This document shows, in pieces, positions 44,059 through 52,024 of a stretch of 64,000 nt of DNA. The number at the start of each line of letters is the position of its first letter. Position 1 is the first letter of the stretch. The position numbers and the translations under genes were made by a program. The stretch spans positions 1 through 64,000 of the forward strand of contig NZ_AUMS01000012.1 of the NCBI RefSeq assembly GCF_000430805.1, in the 5' to 3' direction. Under the pieces are notes generated by a model. That model was not told the origin of the DNA and did no database searches. It worked only from the letters and a program-made list of their open reading frames with translations. This stretch comes from Chitinilyticum aquatile DSM 21506. Lineage in GTDB: Bacteria; Pseudomonadota; Gammaproteobacteria; Burkholderiales; Chitinibacteraceae.

Positions 44059-44083
44059 GGAAAAGCCAGCCGCAAGGGCTGGC
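44059..44083 (-). terminator. Hairpin with T-run in the rnk leader
   Basis: GCCAGCC (44065-44071), loop GCAA, then GGGCTGGC. On the minus strand followed by TTTTCCC. It lies only about 32 bases upstream of the rnk start, so it is either the end of an upstream transcript or an attenuator. Confidence 0.5.
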
Positions 44084-44169
44084 CTGAGGGGTAACGCAGA
44101 TTGGACCCATGCGTGTCATAAAGGTTCTGCGAGGCAGGGGTGTAGATATTCACCTTGCAGAGCGGCCAT

Positions 44170-44218
44170 GGGTATGCAGTTGAGGCCTTTTATTAAAATG
44201 GGTTTCAGTCGTAAGGGG
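44170..44218. repeat. 49-bp palindromic repeat, copy 12 (degenerate right end)
   Basis: GGGTAT, then TTGAGGCCTTTT and AAAATGGGTTTCAG at family positions; the right end reads AAGGGG. It lies in the 326-bp gap upstream of rnk (44028-44354), which otherwise holds only the leader hairpin. Confidence 0.65.
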
Positions 44219-44354
44219 TGTTGGGTATGTGGCCATCGCTGCCATTGTGCCGGCCTCTCGGGGTTTTTCTTCGCGGCAGCAGGCTTGCTCGCGCGCAACA
44301 GGGTTTGGGCGGGCAGGCCCTCCCTCGTGAAGGTTCAGGCTTCGGAGCGCAGCA

Positions 44355-44876
44355 TCAACGAGGCTGATCCGGCGACAGGCTGCACTGTTGTTCCATTGCA
44401 TCGCGCCACTGCCGCAGTTCGCTGGCCAGCAGGCTGGCATCCGCTGCGAGTGCCGGCAGCCTTAGCGTGGCGCGCGGCAGGCCTTGCAACTGCAGCACCA
44501 GGTAATCACCGGAGAGCTGCTGGCAGACTGTTACCTCTCGCACATTGTGCCAGCCAATCCGGCTGCTGCCGCGCCGGGAACTGATGTGCAGGCCATCTGC
44601 TTCAAGTGCAAGCTGGAAGCGCGACCAGCGCAGCAGACCATTGCTGAACAGGAACATCAGTGCTGCCAGCAGCAGAATGGCGAGCAGCAGGGCCTGCAGA
44701 GCCAGTATTGCCTTGGCGACCGGTGTCACCACCACACTTTGCAGCTGCAGGGACGCAAGGCAGGCGGCGGCGAGCAGCGGATTGGCAATGGCCAGTACAA
44801 GCAGGCGCCGGCGCGTCAGCGGAAAGCGCAGGGCGGCGGCGGGAATGCGGCGCGGCAGTAGTGTGCCGCGCATCAT
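44355..44876 (-). CDS. Membrane protein with PH-like domain, unknown function
   Basis: 173 residues. Two membrane helices (about 24-44 and 55-80) and then a small beta-rich domain (about 85-150) with the pattern FQLALEADGLHISSRRGSSRIGWHNVREV, typical of bacterial PH-like (YcxB/YdbT type) domains. The start codon directly follows the stop of the 76-residue gene. Probably third gene of the rdgB unit. The function is unknown. Confidence 0.7.
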   Translation of the reverse strand: MMRGTLLPRRIPAAALRFPLTRRRLLVLAIANPLLAAACLASLQLQSVVVTPVAKAILALQALLLAILLLAALMFLFSNGLLRWSRFQLALEADGLHISSRRGSSRIGWHNVREVTVCQQLSGDYLVLQLQGLPRATLRLPALAADASLLASELRQWRDAMEQQCSLSPDQPR

Positions 44877-45107
44877 TCAGCGCGCATCCCAGGGGTCGTA
44901 GAGGCCATCGACGAGCTTGTGCAGCACGTCTTTCATCTGCTGTGGCGTGACTTCCAGCAGCAGGCCGTCCTCGAAGGCGTCCTGCAGCATCTGGCTGAGT
45001 TCATCCAGATTCTCGTTCATCACCTTTACTTTCTCGGTGCACGATACCACCGTGCCGTCGGCACGGGTCCAGACCGCATAGCGAGCTTCGTTGCCGCAGG
45101 CGCTCAT
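44877..45107 (-). CDS. Small conserved-looking protein of unknown function
   Basis: 76 residues: N-terminal beta segment with two Cys (MSACGNEARYAVWTRADGTV, SCTEKVKVMNENL) and C-terminal helices rich in acidic residues (ELSQMLQDAFEDGLLLEV). Its ATG overlaps the rdgB stop, which supports it being real and cotranscribed. I recognise no family. Confidence 0.65.
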   Translation of the reverse strand: MSACGNEARYAVWTRADGTVVSCTEKVKVMNENLDELSQMLQDAFEDGLLLEVTPQQMKDVLHKLVDGLYDPWDAR

Positions 45108-45706
45108 AGCCCAGCCTCCTGCAGTTTGGCGACCAGCGCACGGATGGCGCGGCCACGGTGCGAAATGGCCGATTTTTCATCCGCCGTGATTTCGGCGACC
45201 GTCTTGCCGAATTCCGGTAGCCAGAAATGCGGGTCGTAGCCGAAGCCGCCATCGCCGCGGGGCTCATCGATGATTTCACCGGCACAGATGCCGTCGGCAA
45301 ACAGCGGCTGCGGGTCGTCGACGCTGCGCACTAGCACCAGTGCGGCGTAGTAGTAGGCGCGGCGATCAGTTTTGCCCTGCAGCTCGCGCACCAGCTTTTC
45401 ATTGTTGCGAGCGTCCGATTTCGGCTCGCCCGGGAGGCTCGCGAAGCGCGCCGATAACACGCCTGGCTTGCCGCCCAGTGCGTGTACGCAGATGCCGGAA
45501 TCATCGGCCAGCGCAGGCAGGCCGGTAGCGGCGGCCGCATGGCGTGCCTTGGCGAGTGCATTTTCGATGAAGGTGCCGTGCGGCTCTTCCGCCTCACCGA
45601 CGCCCAGCTCGCCCTGCGGGATGACTTCCCAGCCCAGCGGTGCGAGCATGCGGTTGAATTCTTTGACTTTGCCGGCGTTATTGCTGGCGAGGACGATCTT
45701 GTGCAT
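45104..45706 (-). CDS. rdgB: XTP/dITP pyrophosphatase, RdgB/HAM1 family
   Basis: 200 residues. House-cleaning enzyme hydrolysing non-canonical purine triphosphates to monophosphates and PPi. SNNAGKVKEF (substrate loop), ENALAKARHAAAATGLPALADDSG with the catalytic Asp, RDGGFGYDPHFWLPEFGKT-type GDGGFGYDPHFW, and SHRGRAIRAL at the end. Two bases separate it from the upstream protease gene stop. Confidence 0.95.
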   Translation of the reverse strand: MHKIVLASNNAGKVKEFNRMLAPLGWEVIPQGELGVGEAEEPHGTFIENALAKARHAAAATGLPALADDSGICVHALGGKPGVLSARFASLPGEPKSDARNNEKLVRELQGKTDRRAYYYAALVLVRSVDDPQPLFADGICAGEIIDEPRGDGGFGYDPHFWLPEFGKTVAEITADEKSAISHRGRAIRALVAKLQEAGL

Positions 45707-45708
45707 CG

Positions 45709-46353
45709 TTAAAAATTCTTCTTGGTAAGCAACATCATGCCGTTGTCGCTCTTGATGTGGAAACGGTTGAGGACGGACATGCCGATCAGCGGGGTATCGA
45801 GGGCATTGCCTTCTGCCACCGCGACCGTCACATCGTAAAGCGGTACATCACCCAGGCGCAGTTCCGGTACTTTGATGATGGCCATGCTGACGACACCATT
45901 GGCCGTCTGTGCCCGCCCGGCGCGTCCGCCTTTGGTATTCAGGCCCAGCTGTGCTGCCAGGCTGGCCGACATTGCCAGCGTGGTGGCTCCGGTATCGACC
46001 AGCCCGCGCACGGAGCGTCCGTTGATGCTGAACGTGGTCCAGTAGTGGCCGCTGGGATCGGGTGACAGGGTGAGGGTATTGCCGCCAGACCCAGAACCAG
46101 AAGAGGCTGTGCTTACATACCCCTGGCCAAGCAGCAGGGTTTTGCTGCTGCCGTCGATCACGATGGTTGCCGCATCGCTGCTGATGCTCTGCACGCGCAG
46201 ACCGTCGACGCTCTGCCCGGGTGACAGCGTCTTGCGCTGGCCATTGATGCTGAAAATGCCCTTGTTGCCCATGACGGCAATCAGCGTCACTTCCGTGGCC
46301 AGAGCCTGGCCGGCCAGCAGCAGAGTCAGTAGTGCGGCAAGCCTGCGTTTCAT
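45709..46353 (-). CDS. Secreted retropepsin-like aspartic protease
   Basis: 214 residues from the ATG at 46353 (overlaps the dusA stop, ATGA). Signal peptide ends AGQALATEV. An N-terminal beta domain (about 20-75) precedes a Gly/Ser linker (about 78-93), then a clan AA single-domain protease (about 98-214) with catalytic LVDTGATTLAMS and the flap region; LIGMSVLNRFHI closes it. It probably dimerises like retroviral proteases. The substrate is unknown. The Gly/Ser linker is encoded by a 49-bp palindromic repeat with perfect ends. Confidence 0.85.
   Translation of the reverse strand: MKRRLAALLTLLLAGQALATEVTLIAVMGNKGIFSINGQRKTLSPGQSVDGLRVQSISSDAATIVIDGSSKTLLLGQGYVSTASSGSGSGGNTLTLSPDPSGHYWTTFSINGRSVRGLVDTGATTLAMSASLAAQLGLNTKGGRAGRAQTANGVVSMAIIKVPELRLGDVPLYDVTVAVAEGNALDTPLIGMSVLNRFHIKSDNGMMLLTKKNF
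46074..46122. repeat. 49-bp palindromic repeat, copy 13 (encodes protease linker)
   Basis: Perfect ends. Minus strand reads GGGTAT GTAA GCAC AGCC then a Ser/Gly-coding centre. It encodes GYVSTASSGSGSGGNT, the interdomain linker. Confidence 0.8.
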
Positions 46354-47381
46354 CCTTCGTCCTCGCGTTGGTCGATGGCGGCCAGCGCCGCCTCGATCAG
46401 CGGCCAGCCGGCATTTTTCAGTAAGGTGGCGTCCGAGAGCATGCGGCGCCACTGCCGGCCGCCGCGGATGCCGTGAAACAGCCCGAGCAGGTGGCGGGCG
46501 ATGATGCGCAGCGGCACACCGTCAGCCAGCTCGGCTTCAACGAACTGCCGCAGGGCCAGAATGGTGGCATGGCGATCATGCGGCGTCGTGCTTTCCCCAT
46601 AATACAGGCTGTCAACCTCTTTAAGGAACCAGGGGTTGTGATAGGCCTCGCGCCCGACCATCACACCGTCGACATGCAGCAATTGTTCCGCGCACGCCGC
46701 GTGGGTGGTCAGCCCGCCGTTGACGATGATTTCCAGATCGGGGAAATCCTCTTTCAGTTGCCAGGCATAGTGATACTTCAGCGGCGGGATGTCGCGATTT
46801 TCTTTCGGCGACAGCCCTTTCAGGATGGCGTTGCGCGCATGCACGATAAAGGTATTGCAGCCGGCTTCGGCTACGTGGCCGACAAAATCGCGCACGAAGG
46901 CGTACTCCTCGACCTGATCGATGCCGATGCGGTGCTTGACCGTGACATCGATGCGGCAGGCATCGCGCATGGCCCGCACACACTCAGCAACCAGCTGCGG
47001 CTCCAGCATCAGGCAGGCGCCGAAAGAACCGGACTGCACGCGCTCCGACGGGCAGCCCACATTCAGGTTGACCTCGTCATAGCCCCAGTCCTCCGCAATC
47101 CGCGCACAGCGCGCTAGATCACTCGGTTCCGAACCACCCAGCTGCAGCGCAAGCGGCTGCTCGACGGGGTCGAAGCGCAAATGCCGACGCTGGTCGCCGT
47201 GCAGGATGGCGCCGGTATTGACCATTTCGGTATAGAGAAAGGCATGCGCGGAAAGCTCGCGCGCAAATCGGCGATAGAAGCGATCGGTCCAGTCGAGCAT
47301 CGGGGCGACGCAGAAGCGGCGGCGGGGCGGTTTTGCTGAGTTTTCCAGTGTTGCTGCGGGTTTGGCCGTGTTCTGCGTCAT
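46350..47381 (-). CDS. dusA: tRNA-dihydrouridine synthase A
   Basis: 343 residues from the ATG at 47381; upstream in-frame codons to 47465 lack family sequence. FMN TIM barrel: FCVAPMLDWTDRFYRRFAR, ALQLGGSEPSDLARCA, EVNLNVGCPSERVQSGSFGA with the catalytic Cys, VKHRIGIDQ, EIIVNGGL, VMVGREAYHNPWF. Reduces U20/U20a in tRNA. First of a dusA-protease-rdgB run of overlapping genes. Confidence 0.95.
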   Translation of the reverse strand: MTQNTAKPAATLENSAKPPRRRFCVAPMLDWTDRFYRRFARELSAHAFLYTEMVNTGAILHGDQRRHLRFDPVEQPLALQLGGSEPSDLARCARIAEDWGYDEVNLNVGCPSERVQSGSFGACLMLEPQLVAECVRAMRDACRIDVTVKHRIGIDQVEEYAFVRDFVGHVAEAGCNTFIVHARNAILKGLSPKENRDIPPLKYHYAWQLKEDFPDLEIIVNGGLTTHAACAEQLLHVDGVMVGREAYHNPWFLKEVDSLYYGESTTPHDRHATILALRQFVEAELADGVPLRIIARHLLGLFHGIRGGRQWRRMLSDATLLKNAGWPLIEAALAAIDQREDEG

Positions 47382-47555
47382 GTCGATTTCTGTTGTTTCT
47401 GTGGGTAAGTGCATGCCTGGAGGCCCGAGCGCGGTAGATTTCGGTGAAAAATCCGCCGGAATCATCCACCCGGGCTGGGCAGCCTGCCCGTCATTTTACC
47501 CGCGGATGAGGGCAAGAGACGCGATTTCCTTGCCGGGCGGTGTGGGGGCGGTCAG

Positions 47556-47586
47556 GTCCGTGCCGCCAGGAGGCGGCGGCACGGAC
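47556..47586 (-). terminator. Hairpin after the sugar permease operon
   Basis: GTCCGTGCCGCC (47556-47567) pairs with GGCGGCACGGAC (47575-47586), 14 bases past the permease stop. No T-run, so termination is only probable. Confidence 0.5.
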
Positions 47587-47599
47587 TGGAAGAGCCGGA

Positions 47600-48451
47600 C
47601 TACTGCCCGGTATTCGAGGTGTTTTCTTCGGCGTCCTGCTTCGGGTTGCCGACGAAGTAGCGCTGGGTCAGCACGAAGCCGACCAGCACCGGCAGCGCTG
47701 CGACGATGACCGCTGCCATCACCATGCTGGTCGAGGTCGAGAAGGGGCCGGTGAGGTCGTTGAAGATGCCGACTGCCAGCGGCATCTTGAGGCGGTCTTT
47801 CAGCACCACGGCCGGCCACAGGTAATCGTTCCAGCTTTGCACGAAGGTGAAAATCATCAGCGCCGACACCATCGGCCTGCATTGCGGCAGGGCGATGCGC
47901 CATAGCAACTGCCATTCGCTGGCGCCGTCGACGCGGGCGGCGTCCAGCGTTTCCTGCGGCAGATCCTGGAAGGCCTGCCGCATCAGGAATACGCCAAATG
48001 CGCTTGCCAGCGCCGGCAGTACGACGGCGCTGTAGGTGTCGAGCAGGTCGAGCCGCGAAAAGGTCAGAAAGTTCGGAATGATGGCCAGCTCGCCGGGCAG
48101 CATCATCGCGATCAGGCACAGCACGAAGAGCGCATTGCTGCCGCGAAATGGAATCTGCGACAGCGCATAGCCGCAGGGAATGGCCAGTAGCGTGCTCAGC
48201 AGCATGGTCGAAAGCGCGATGCCCAGCGAATTCAACAGATAACGCCCGACCGGAATTTCATCGATCACACGCTGGAACCAGATCAGCCCCGGCTCGTGCG
48301 GAATCAGCGCTTCCGGGAAGAACCACATGCGCGAGGGATCACCGGACAGTGCGACCGAAAGTGTCCACAGCAGTGGAAAAGCCGCAAAAACGGCAAAGAC
48401 GGCCAGTGCCAGATAGTGCGCCCCCACTGCGGGGCGAAGTGGATGGTTCAT
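47600..48451 (-). CDS. Sugar ABC transporter permease, MalG/UgpE type
   Basis: 283 residues, six membrane helices. The EAA loop ETLDAARVDGASEWQLLWRIALPQCRPMV contacts the ATPase. YLLNSLGIALSTMLLSTLLAI is the usual first core helix region. Belongs to CUT1 carbohydrate importers (di- and oligosaccharides, glycerol phosphate). Starts 4 bases inside the upstream permease gene. No binding protein or ATPase gene is adjacent in the window, which is unusual. Confidence 0.88.
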   Translation of the reverse strand: MNHPLRPAVGAHYLALAVFAVFAAFPLLWTLSVALSGDPSRMWFFPEALIPHEPGLIWFQRVIDEIPVGRYLLNSLGIALSTMLLSTLLAIPCGYALSQIPFRGSNALFVLCLIAMMLPGELAIIPNFLTFSRLDLLDTYSAVVLPALASAFGVFLMRQAFQDLPQETLDAARVDGASEWQLLWRIALPQCRPMVSALMIFTFVQSWNDYLWPAVVLKDRLKMPLAVGIFNDLTGPFSTSTSMVMAAVIVAALPVLVGFVLTQRYFVGNPKQDAEENTSNTGQ

Positions 48452-49344
48452 TTCACACCTCCGTGGCGCAGTACGCCGTGTTCACCCAGCCAGTGCATCT
48501 GCAGCCAGGCCAGCAGCAGGCAGAAGAGTGTCAGCAGTAGCGCCACCGCCCCGGCCACACCGAAGTTCTGCCCGTAAAAGCCGACGAAATACGCATATAC
48601 GAGGAGCGTGCTGGTTCCTGCATCGCCGCCGGTCAGGACGATGATTTCCTGGAAGGCCTTCAGCGCGGCAATGGTTGAAAGCAGTGTCGATAGCAGGATG
48701 ACCGGCTGCATGGCCGGCAGCGTGACATGGCGCAGGCGCGCCCAGGCACCGGCGCCGTCGAGCATCGCCGCTTCCAGCAGCGATCGCGGGACCGACTGCA
48801 ATCCGGCCAGATACAGCACCATGTAGTAACCGGCGTATTTCCAGCAGAAGAACAGCATGGTGGCGGCCAGTGCGTAATCCGCATCGTTCAGCCAGTCGGG
48901 CGGGTGGTGGCGGGCAAGGCCGGTCACGCTGGCGATCAGCCAGTTCACCAGCCCGTCCGGCAGCAGCAATTGCTGCCAGACCACTGCCGCAATGGCGACG
49001 GACAGGATGACCGGCGAATAGAACAGCGCCCGGAAAAAACCGGTACCGGGGCGGCGGGGGCGCACCAGCAGCGCCAGGCCGAAGGCGACCAGCTGCAAGA
49101 GTGGCACCACCAGCAGGAAGATCAATGAATGGAGCAGCGCTGGATGGAAGTACTGTTTGTCTTCCGCAAGGAAAACGAAATTGGCGAAACCATTCCATGC
49201 CGTGTTGCCTGAAAGCAGGAAATAGTCATGAAAGGCCAGCCAGCCGTTGAACAGCACCGGCCAGAGCGTGAATGTGGCAAACAGCAGCAGGAATGGCGCC
49301 ATGAACAGCCATGCCGTACGCTCGGAAACTCCGGGGCGAGCCAT
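48448..49344 (-). CDS. Sugar ABC transporter permease, MalF/UgpA type
   Basis: 298 residues from the ATG at 49344 with AGGAG seven bases upstream; the frame open to 49680 is spurious. ERTAWLFMAPFLLLFATFTLWP is the typical CUT1 start. The EAA loop reads SLLEAAMLDGAGAWARLRHV. Six membrane helices. Forms the heterodimeric channel with the following permease. The substrate is not readable; the distant mannoside operon lacks its own transporter, so a link is possible but unproven. Confidence 0.88.
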   Translation of the reverse strand: MARPGVSERTAWLFMAPFLLLFATFTLWPVLFNGWLAFHDYFLLSGNTAWNGFANFVFLAEDKQYFHPALLHSLIFLLVVPLLQLVAFGLALLVRPRRPGTGFFRALFYSPVILSVAIAAVVWQQLLLPDGLVNWLIASVTGLARHHPPDWLNDADYALAATMLFFCWKYAGYYMVLYLAGLQSVPRSLLEAAMLDGAGAWARLRHVTLPAMQPVILLSTLLSTIAALKAFQEIIVLTGGDAGTSTLLVYAYFVGFYGQNFGVAGAVALLLTLFCLLLAWLQMHWLGEHGVLRHGGVK

Positions 49345-49499
49345 ATTGATGCTCCTGCGATGATCTGCCCTCATTCTGGCTTCAGGCGGCCGACAGCATT
49401 TGTCATTTTTTGCGGATGTGATGCAAATGAGTTCCGCGTGCAGCGGCCAGGCGAGGAGGGCGTGCATACTTGGCGGGTACTGCTGGCGGAGGTGGGACA

Positions 49500-49631
49500 A
49501 TGATTGAACGGATACGGCGTTACTGGCGCCAGATGGCCTGTTTGCTGCTGGCGGGCGGGCTCTTGCTCTGCCTGTGGTTCGGGCCGGGGGGCGGTCTGGG
49601 GTTGTGCCGCTTTCTGCCCGGATGGCGCTAA
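49500..49631 (+). CDS. Small single-helix membrane peptide (43 residues), putative
   Basis: ATG at 49500 with GGAGGTGGG six bases upstream, among the best ribosome sites in the area. Reads MIERIRRYWRQMACLLLAGG then LLLCLWFGPGGG and ends FLPGWR, stop at 49629-49631. Basic amphipathic start plus one membrane helix. It could be a real small protein or a leader peptide for the deacetylase gene 93 bases downstream. No family known to me. Confidence 0.4.
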   Translation: MIERIRRYWRQMACLLLAGGLLLCLWFGPGGGLGLCRFLPGWR

Positions 49632-49724
49632 AACCGCAAGCCGCGACAAACTGGCGGGCGTTTTCTGCGCCATGCTGCAATCAGTCACGCAGTCCCGCGT
49701 GGCGATGTGCCGCAGGAGGAAGGC

Positions 49725-50603
49725 ATGACGCTGCTGAAACAACACTGGCGGGCCAGCCTCGCCGCTTTGCTGCTCCTGCTGGTCACTGGCTGGACAGCAT
49801 GGGAATGGTGGCCACGGCCGGCGCCGGCAGCCTCGGAGGTGGCGGCTGCCAGCCCCAAGGCCCGGCAAACGGTTCGTACGCCCTATCTGGCCAACTGGGA
49901 TCAGGTGCAGCTGGCCGAGATGGAAGGACAGGCGCAGCGCTTCCCCGGCCAGGTGTGGCTGGAAGGACCGACGCACCGGCGCCTGATCGCGCTGACCTTT
50001 GATGATGGCCCGGCCGAAGACACTCCGGCCCTGCTCGACGTGCTGGCGCGGCACAAGGTGCATGCCACCTTCTTCTGGCTGGGGCAGAACCTGGCCGGTC
50101 GCACGGAAATGGCTGAACGGGCCTTGCGAGAGGGGCACACGCTGGGCAATCACACCTGGGACCATCCCGATATGGTGGATACCGACGAGGCCTACTGGTG
50201 GGACGAACAGCTGGCCCGTACTCAGGCACTCTACAAGAGCAAGCTCGGAATCGAGCCGGTATTGATGCGTCCGCCCTACGGCCACATCAGCAACGAGCAG
50301 ATCGCGAAACTGCAGGATAAGGGGATGAAAGTCATCCTCTGGTCGCTCGATACGCAGGACTGGAACCGCAACCGCATGCTGTTCGGCCGCCACAATATCG
50401 AGCGCGGCCTGCAGGATTACGTGCACGAGGAAGCCATCGTGCTGATGCACGATGGTGGCGGCAAGCGCGGAAAGACGGTGGCGGCGGTCGATGCGCTGAT
50501 TCCGTGGCTGCGCGCCGGCGGCTATGAACTGGTGACGGTGGATCAGCTGCTCGGTATTCAGCCCTACCGCACGATGCCGCAGGCCATGGCGGCGGCGCGC
50601 TGA
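49725..50603 (+). CDS. NodB-type polysaccharide deacetylase
   Basis: 292 residues from the ATG at 49725 (AGGAGGAAG upstream). An uncleaved-looking N-terminal membrane anchor (about 10-30), then a NodB domain: motif 1 LTFDDGPAEDT (catalytic base and metal Asp), motif 2 HTWDHPDMV (HxxxH metal site), motif 3 MRPPYGH, motif 4 LWSLDTQDW, motif 5 IVLMHDGGG. Metal-dependent removal of N- or O-acetyl groups from chitin, peptidoglycan or similar glycans at the periplasmic face. The substrate is not determined. Confidence 0.9.
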   Translation: MTLLKQHWRASLAALLLLLVTGWTAWEWWPRPAPAASEVAAASPKARQTVRTPYLANWDQVQLAEMEGQAQRFPGQVWLEGPTHRRLIALTFDDGPAEDTPALLDVLARHKVHATFFWLGQNLAGRTEMAERALREGHTLGNHTWDHPDMVDTDEAYWWDEQLARTQALYKSKLGIEPVLMRPPYGHISNEQIAKLQDKGMKVILWSLDTQDWNRNRMLFGRHNIERGLQDYVHEEAIVLMHDGGGKRGKTVAAVDALIPWLRAGGYELVTVDQLLGIQPYRTMPQAMAAAR

Positions 50604-50690
50604 CGGCCTGATCGGGCGTTTTCTGGCGATCTCCCGGAATCGTGTTGCCGAGTCGATTGCGTCGCCGCAATGTGAAAGAGCCTCTCTGTC

Positions 50691-50760
50691 ATACCGGCGA
50701 AAGCCGCTATCGAGACTGCATCTGCAAACGGAAGCAATGGATTCCGGTCTGCACCGTAAT
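50691..50760. repeat. dRS3/NIME-like composite repeat, copy 1 (degenerate)
   Basis: 20-bp inverted repeat ATACCGGCGAAAGCCGCTAT (50691-50710) and a decayed partner ATTCCGGTCTGCACCGTAAT (50741-50760) bracket 30 bp. The same arrangement occurs at 61416-61488. It resembles neisserial dRS3 (ATTCCC-N8-GGGAAT) units that build NIME elements. Confidence 0.6.
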
Positions 50761-50807
50761 GGCGGCTGGAAGGCCGCGCCAAGAGTTTGATTGGCGGAAT
50801 ACTTTCT

Positions 50808-50856
50808 GGGTATGTGGCTGCAGCCATTAATTTCAATTGGCTGCAGGTATATACCC
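50808..50856. repeat. 49-bp palindromic repeat, copy 14 (spans lysR stop)
   Basis: Perfect ends. Best inner stem of the family: GGCTGCAGCC (positions 9-18) against GGCTGCAG (33-40). It provides the last eight codons and stop of the LysR gene (GYIPAAN). Confidence 0.88.
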
Positions 50857-51735
50857 TGGCAATGTTCCGAGCAGGAAATCGACTAGGCTGTGCAGCCTGG
50901 GGCGCGGGCGGGTATCGGGCAGATACAGCAGGTGGCAGGGCAGCGGGGCGGGCCAGAAATCCGACAGCAGCGTGACCAGCCGCCCGGCGGCCACGTCCTC
51001 GGCCAGCAATACTAGCGGCTGCAGGATGATGCCGGCGCCTTGCCGTGCCGCCAGCAGCAGGGCCTGGCTGTCGTTGCAGGCCAGCCGGCTGGTCGTTGGC
51101 CAGTCCTGGCCGTCGCGGTCGGGCAGGCTGACCCAGCCCTGGCGTTCATTCCAGACCCGCTGGGTCAGGCAGTGGTGCGCAGCCAGTTCGGAAGGGTGCT
51201 GCGGCGTGCCGTGCGCGGCGAGATACGAGGGCGCAGCGGCCAGTGCCAGCTGGTAGGCCGGTAGCGCGCGGGCCACCAGCCCTTCGTCCGGCTGTGCGCC
51301 GATGCGGATTGCCAGATCGTAGCCGTCGCCGATCAGGTCAACCCGGCTGTTGCTCAGCATCAGCTCGATCTGCACTTCCGGGTAGCGGGCCAGATAGTCC
51401 GCCAGCAGTGGCGCAATGACTTGCCGCCCCAGCGTCAAAGGGGCACTCACGCGCAGCAGGCCGCGAGGGGCGCTGTGCAGGCTGGCGACCGAGGCCTCGG
51501 CGGCTTCAACCAGCTCCAGCACCTGCCTGCAGTGCGTGTAATAGGCCTTGCCCGCCTCGCTGAGGCTTTGCCGGCGCGTGCTGCGCTCCATCAGACGACT
51601 GCCCAGATGCTGTTCCAGCTGCTGGATGTACTTGCCGACCATCACCGCCGACATGCCCAGCTGCGCAGCTGCCGCGCTGAAGCTGCCGCAATCGGCCACG
51701 GTTACGAACACCTGCATGCCGCGCAACTTGTCCAT
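50833..51735 (-). CDS. LysR-family regulator, divergent from nitroreductase
   Basis: 300 residues. N-terminal winged HTH: MDKLRGMQVFVTVADCGSFS, AAAQLGMSAVMVGKYIQQLE. Effector-binding domain follows (LSNSRVDLIGDGYDLAIRIG is the CrgA/YafC-type signature). Divergent from the nitroreductase gene, which it likely controls together with itself. The final codons lie inside a palindromic repeat. Confidence 0.92.
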   Translation of the reverse strand: MDKLRGMQVFVTVADCGSFSAAAAQLGMSAVMVGKYIQQLEQHLGSRLMERSTRRQSLSEAGKAYYTHCRQVLELVEAAEASVASLHSAPRGLLRVSAPLTLGRQVIAPLLADYLARYPEVQIELMLSNSRVDLIGDGYDLAIRIGAQPDEGLVARALPAYQLALAAAPSYLAAHGTPQHPSELAAHHCLTQRVWNERQGWVSLPDRDGQDWPTTSRLACNDSQALLLAARQGAGIILQPLVLLAEDVAAGRLVTLLSDFWPAPLPCHLLYLPDTRPRPRLHSLVDFLLGTLPGYIPAAN

Positions 51736-51918
51736 ATTGCTAACCTGTGATTAGTAATGTGCGAACTTTTACCACATTTATCGTGATCAGGTTTCGCCGC
51801 ACACTGCCTGCATTGCCCGGATGCGAGACAGCGCCAAACCACTGGCCTGCACGGCAATTGCTCCAGCTTGCCCGGCTACAGTGGCTGGCCGGGCAAAAGG
51901 AGAGTCAAGTACTTTATT

Positions 51919-51967
51919 GGGTATTGTTCTGAAGGCTTTTATATAAAAGGGCTGCATGACAATACCC
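51919..51967. repeat. 49-bp palindromic repeat, copy 15 (lysR-nitroreductase control region)
   Basis: Perfect ends, extended to GGGTATTGT/ACAATACCC; centre CTTTTATATAAAAG. It lies 58 bases upstream of the nitroreductase start. The gap 51736-52024 otherwise shows a GTGATTAGTAATGTGCG region near 51745 that may hold LysR boxes. Confidence 0.88.
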
Positions 51968-52024
51968 GGATTATCTATGCGGGCTGGCTTGCCTGGCCCA
52001 GGACCGAATTCCGGAGAAATTACT

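Noticed and set aside
46596-46644. Possible 49-bp palindrome in dusA (CCTCTTTAAGG region)
   Set aside because: The inner part looks similar, but neither end matches GGGTAT or ATACCC at the right distance.
49504-49728. 74-codon plus-strand frame before the deacetylase
   Set aside because: No ribosome site and Cys-rich random composition; the overlapping 49500 frame has the better start.
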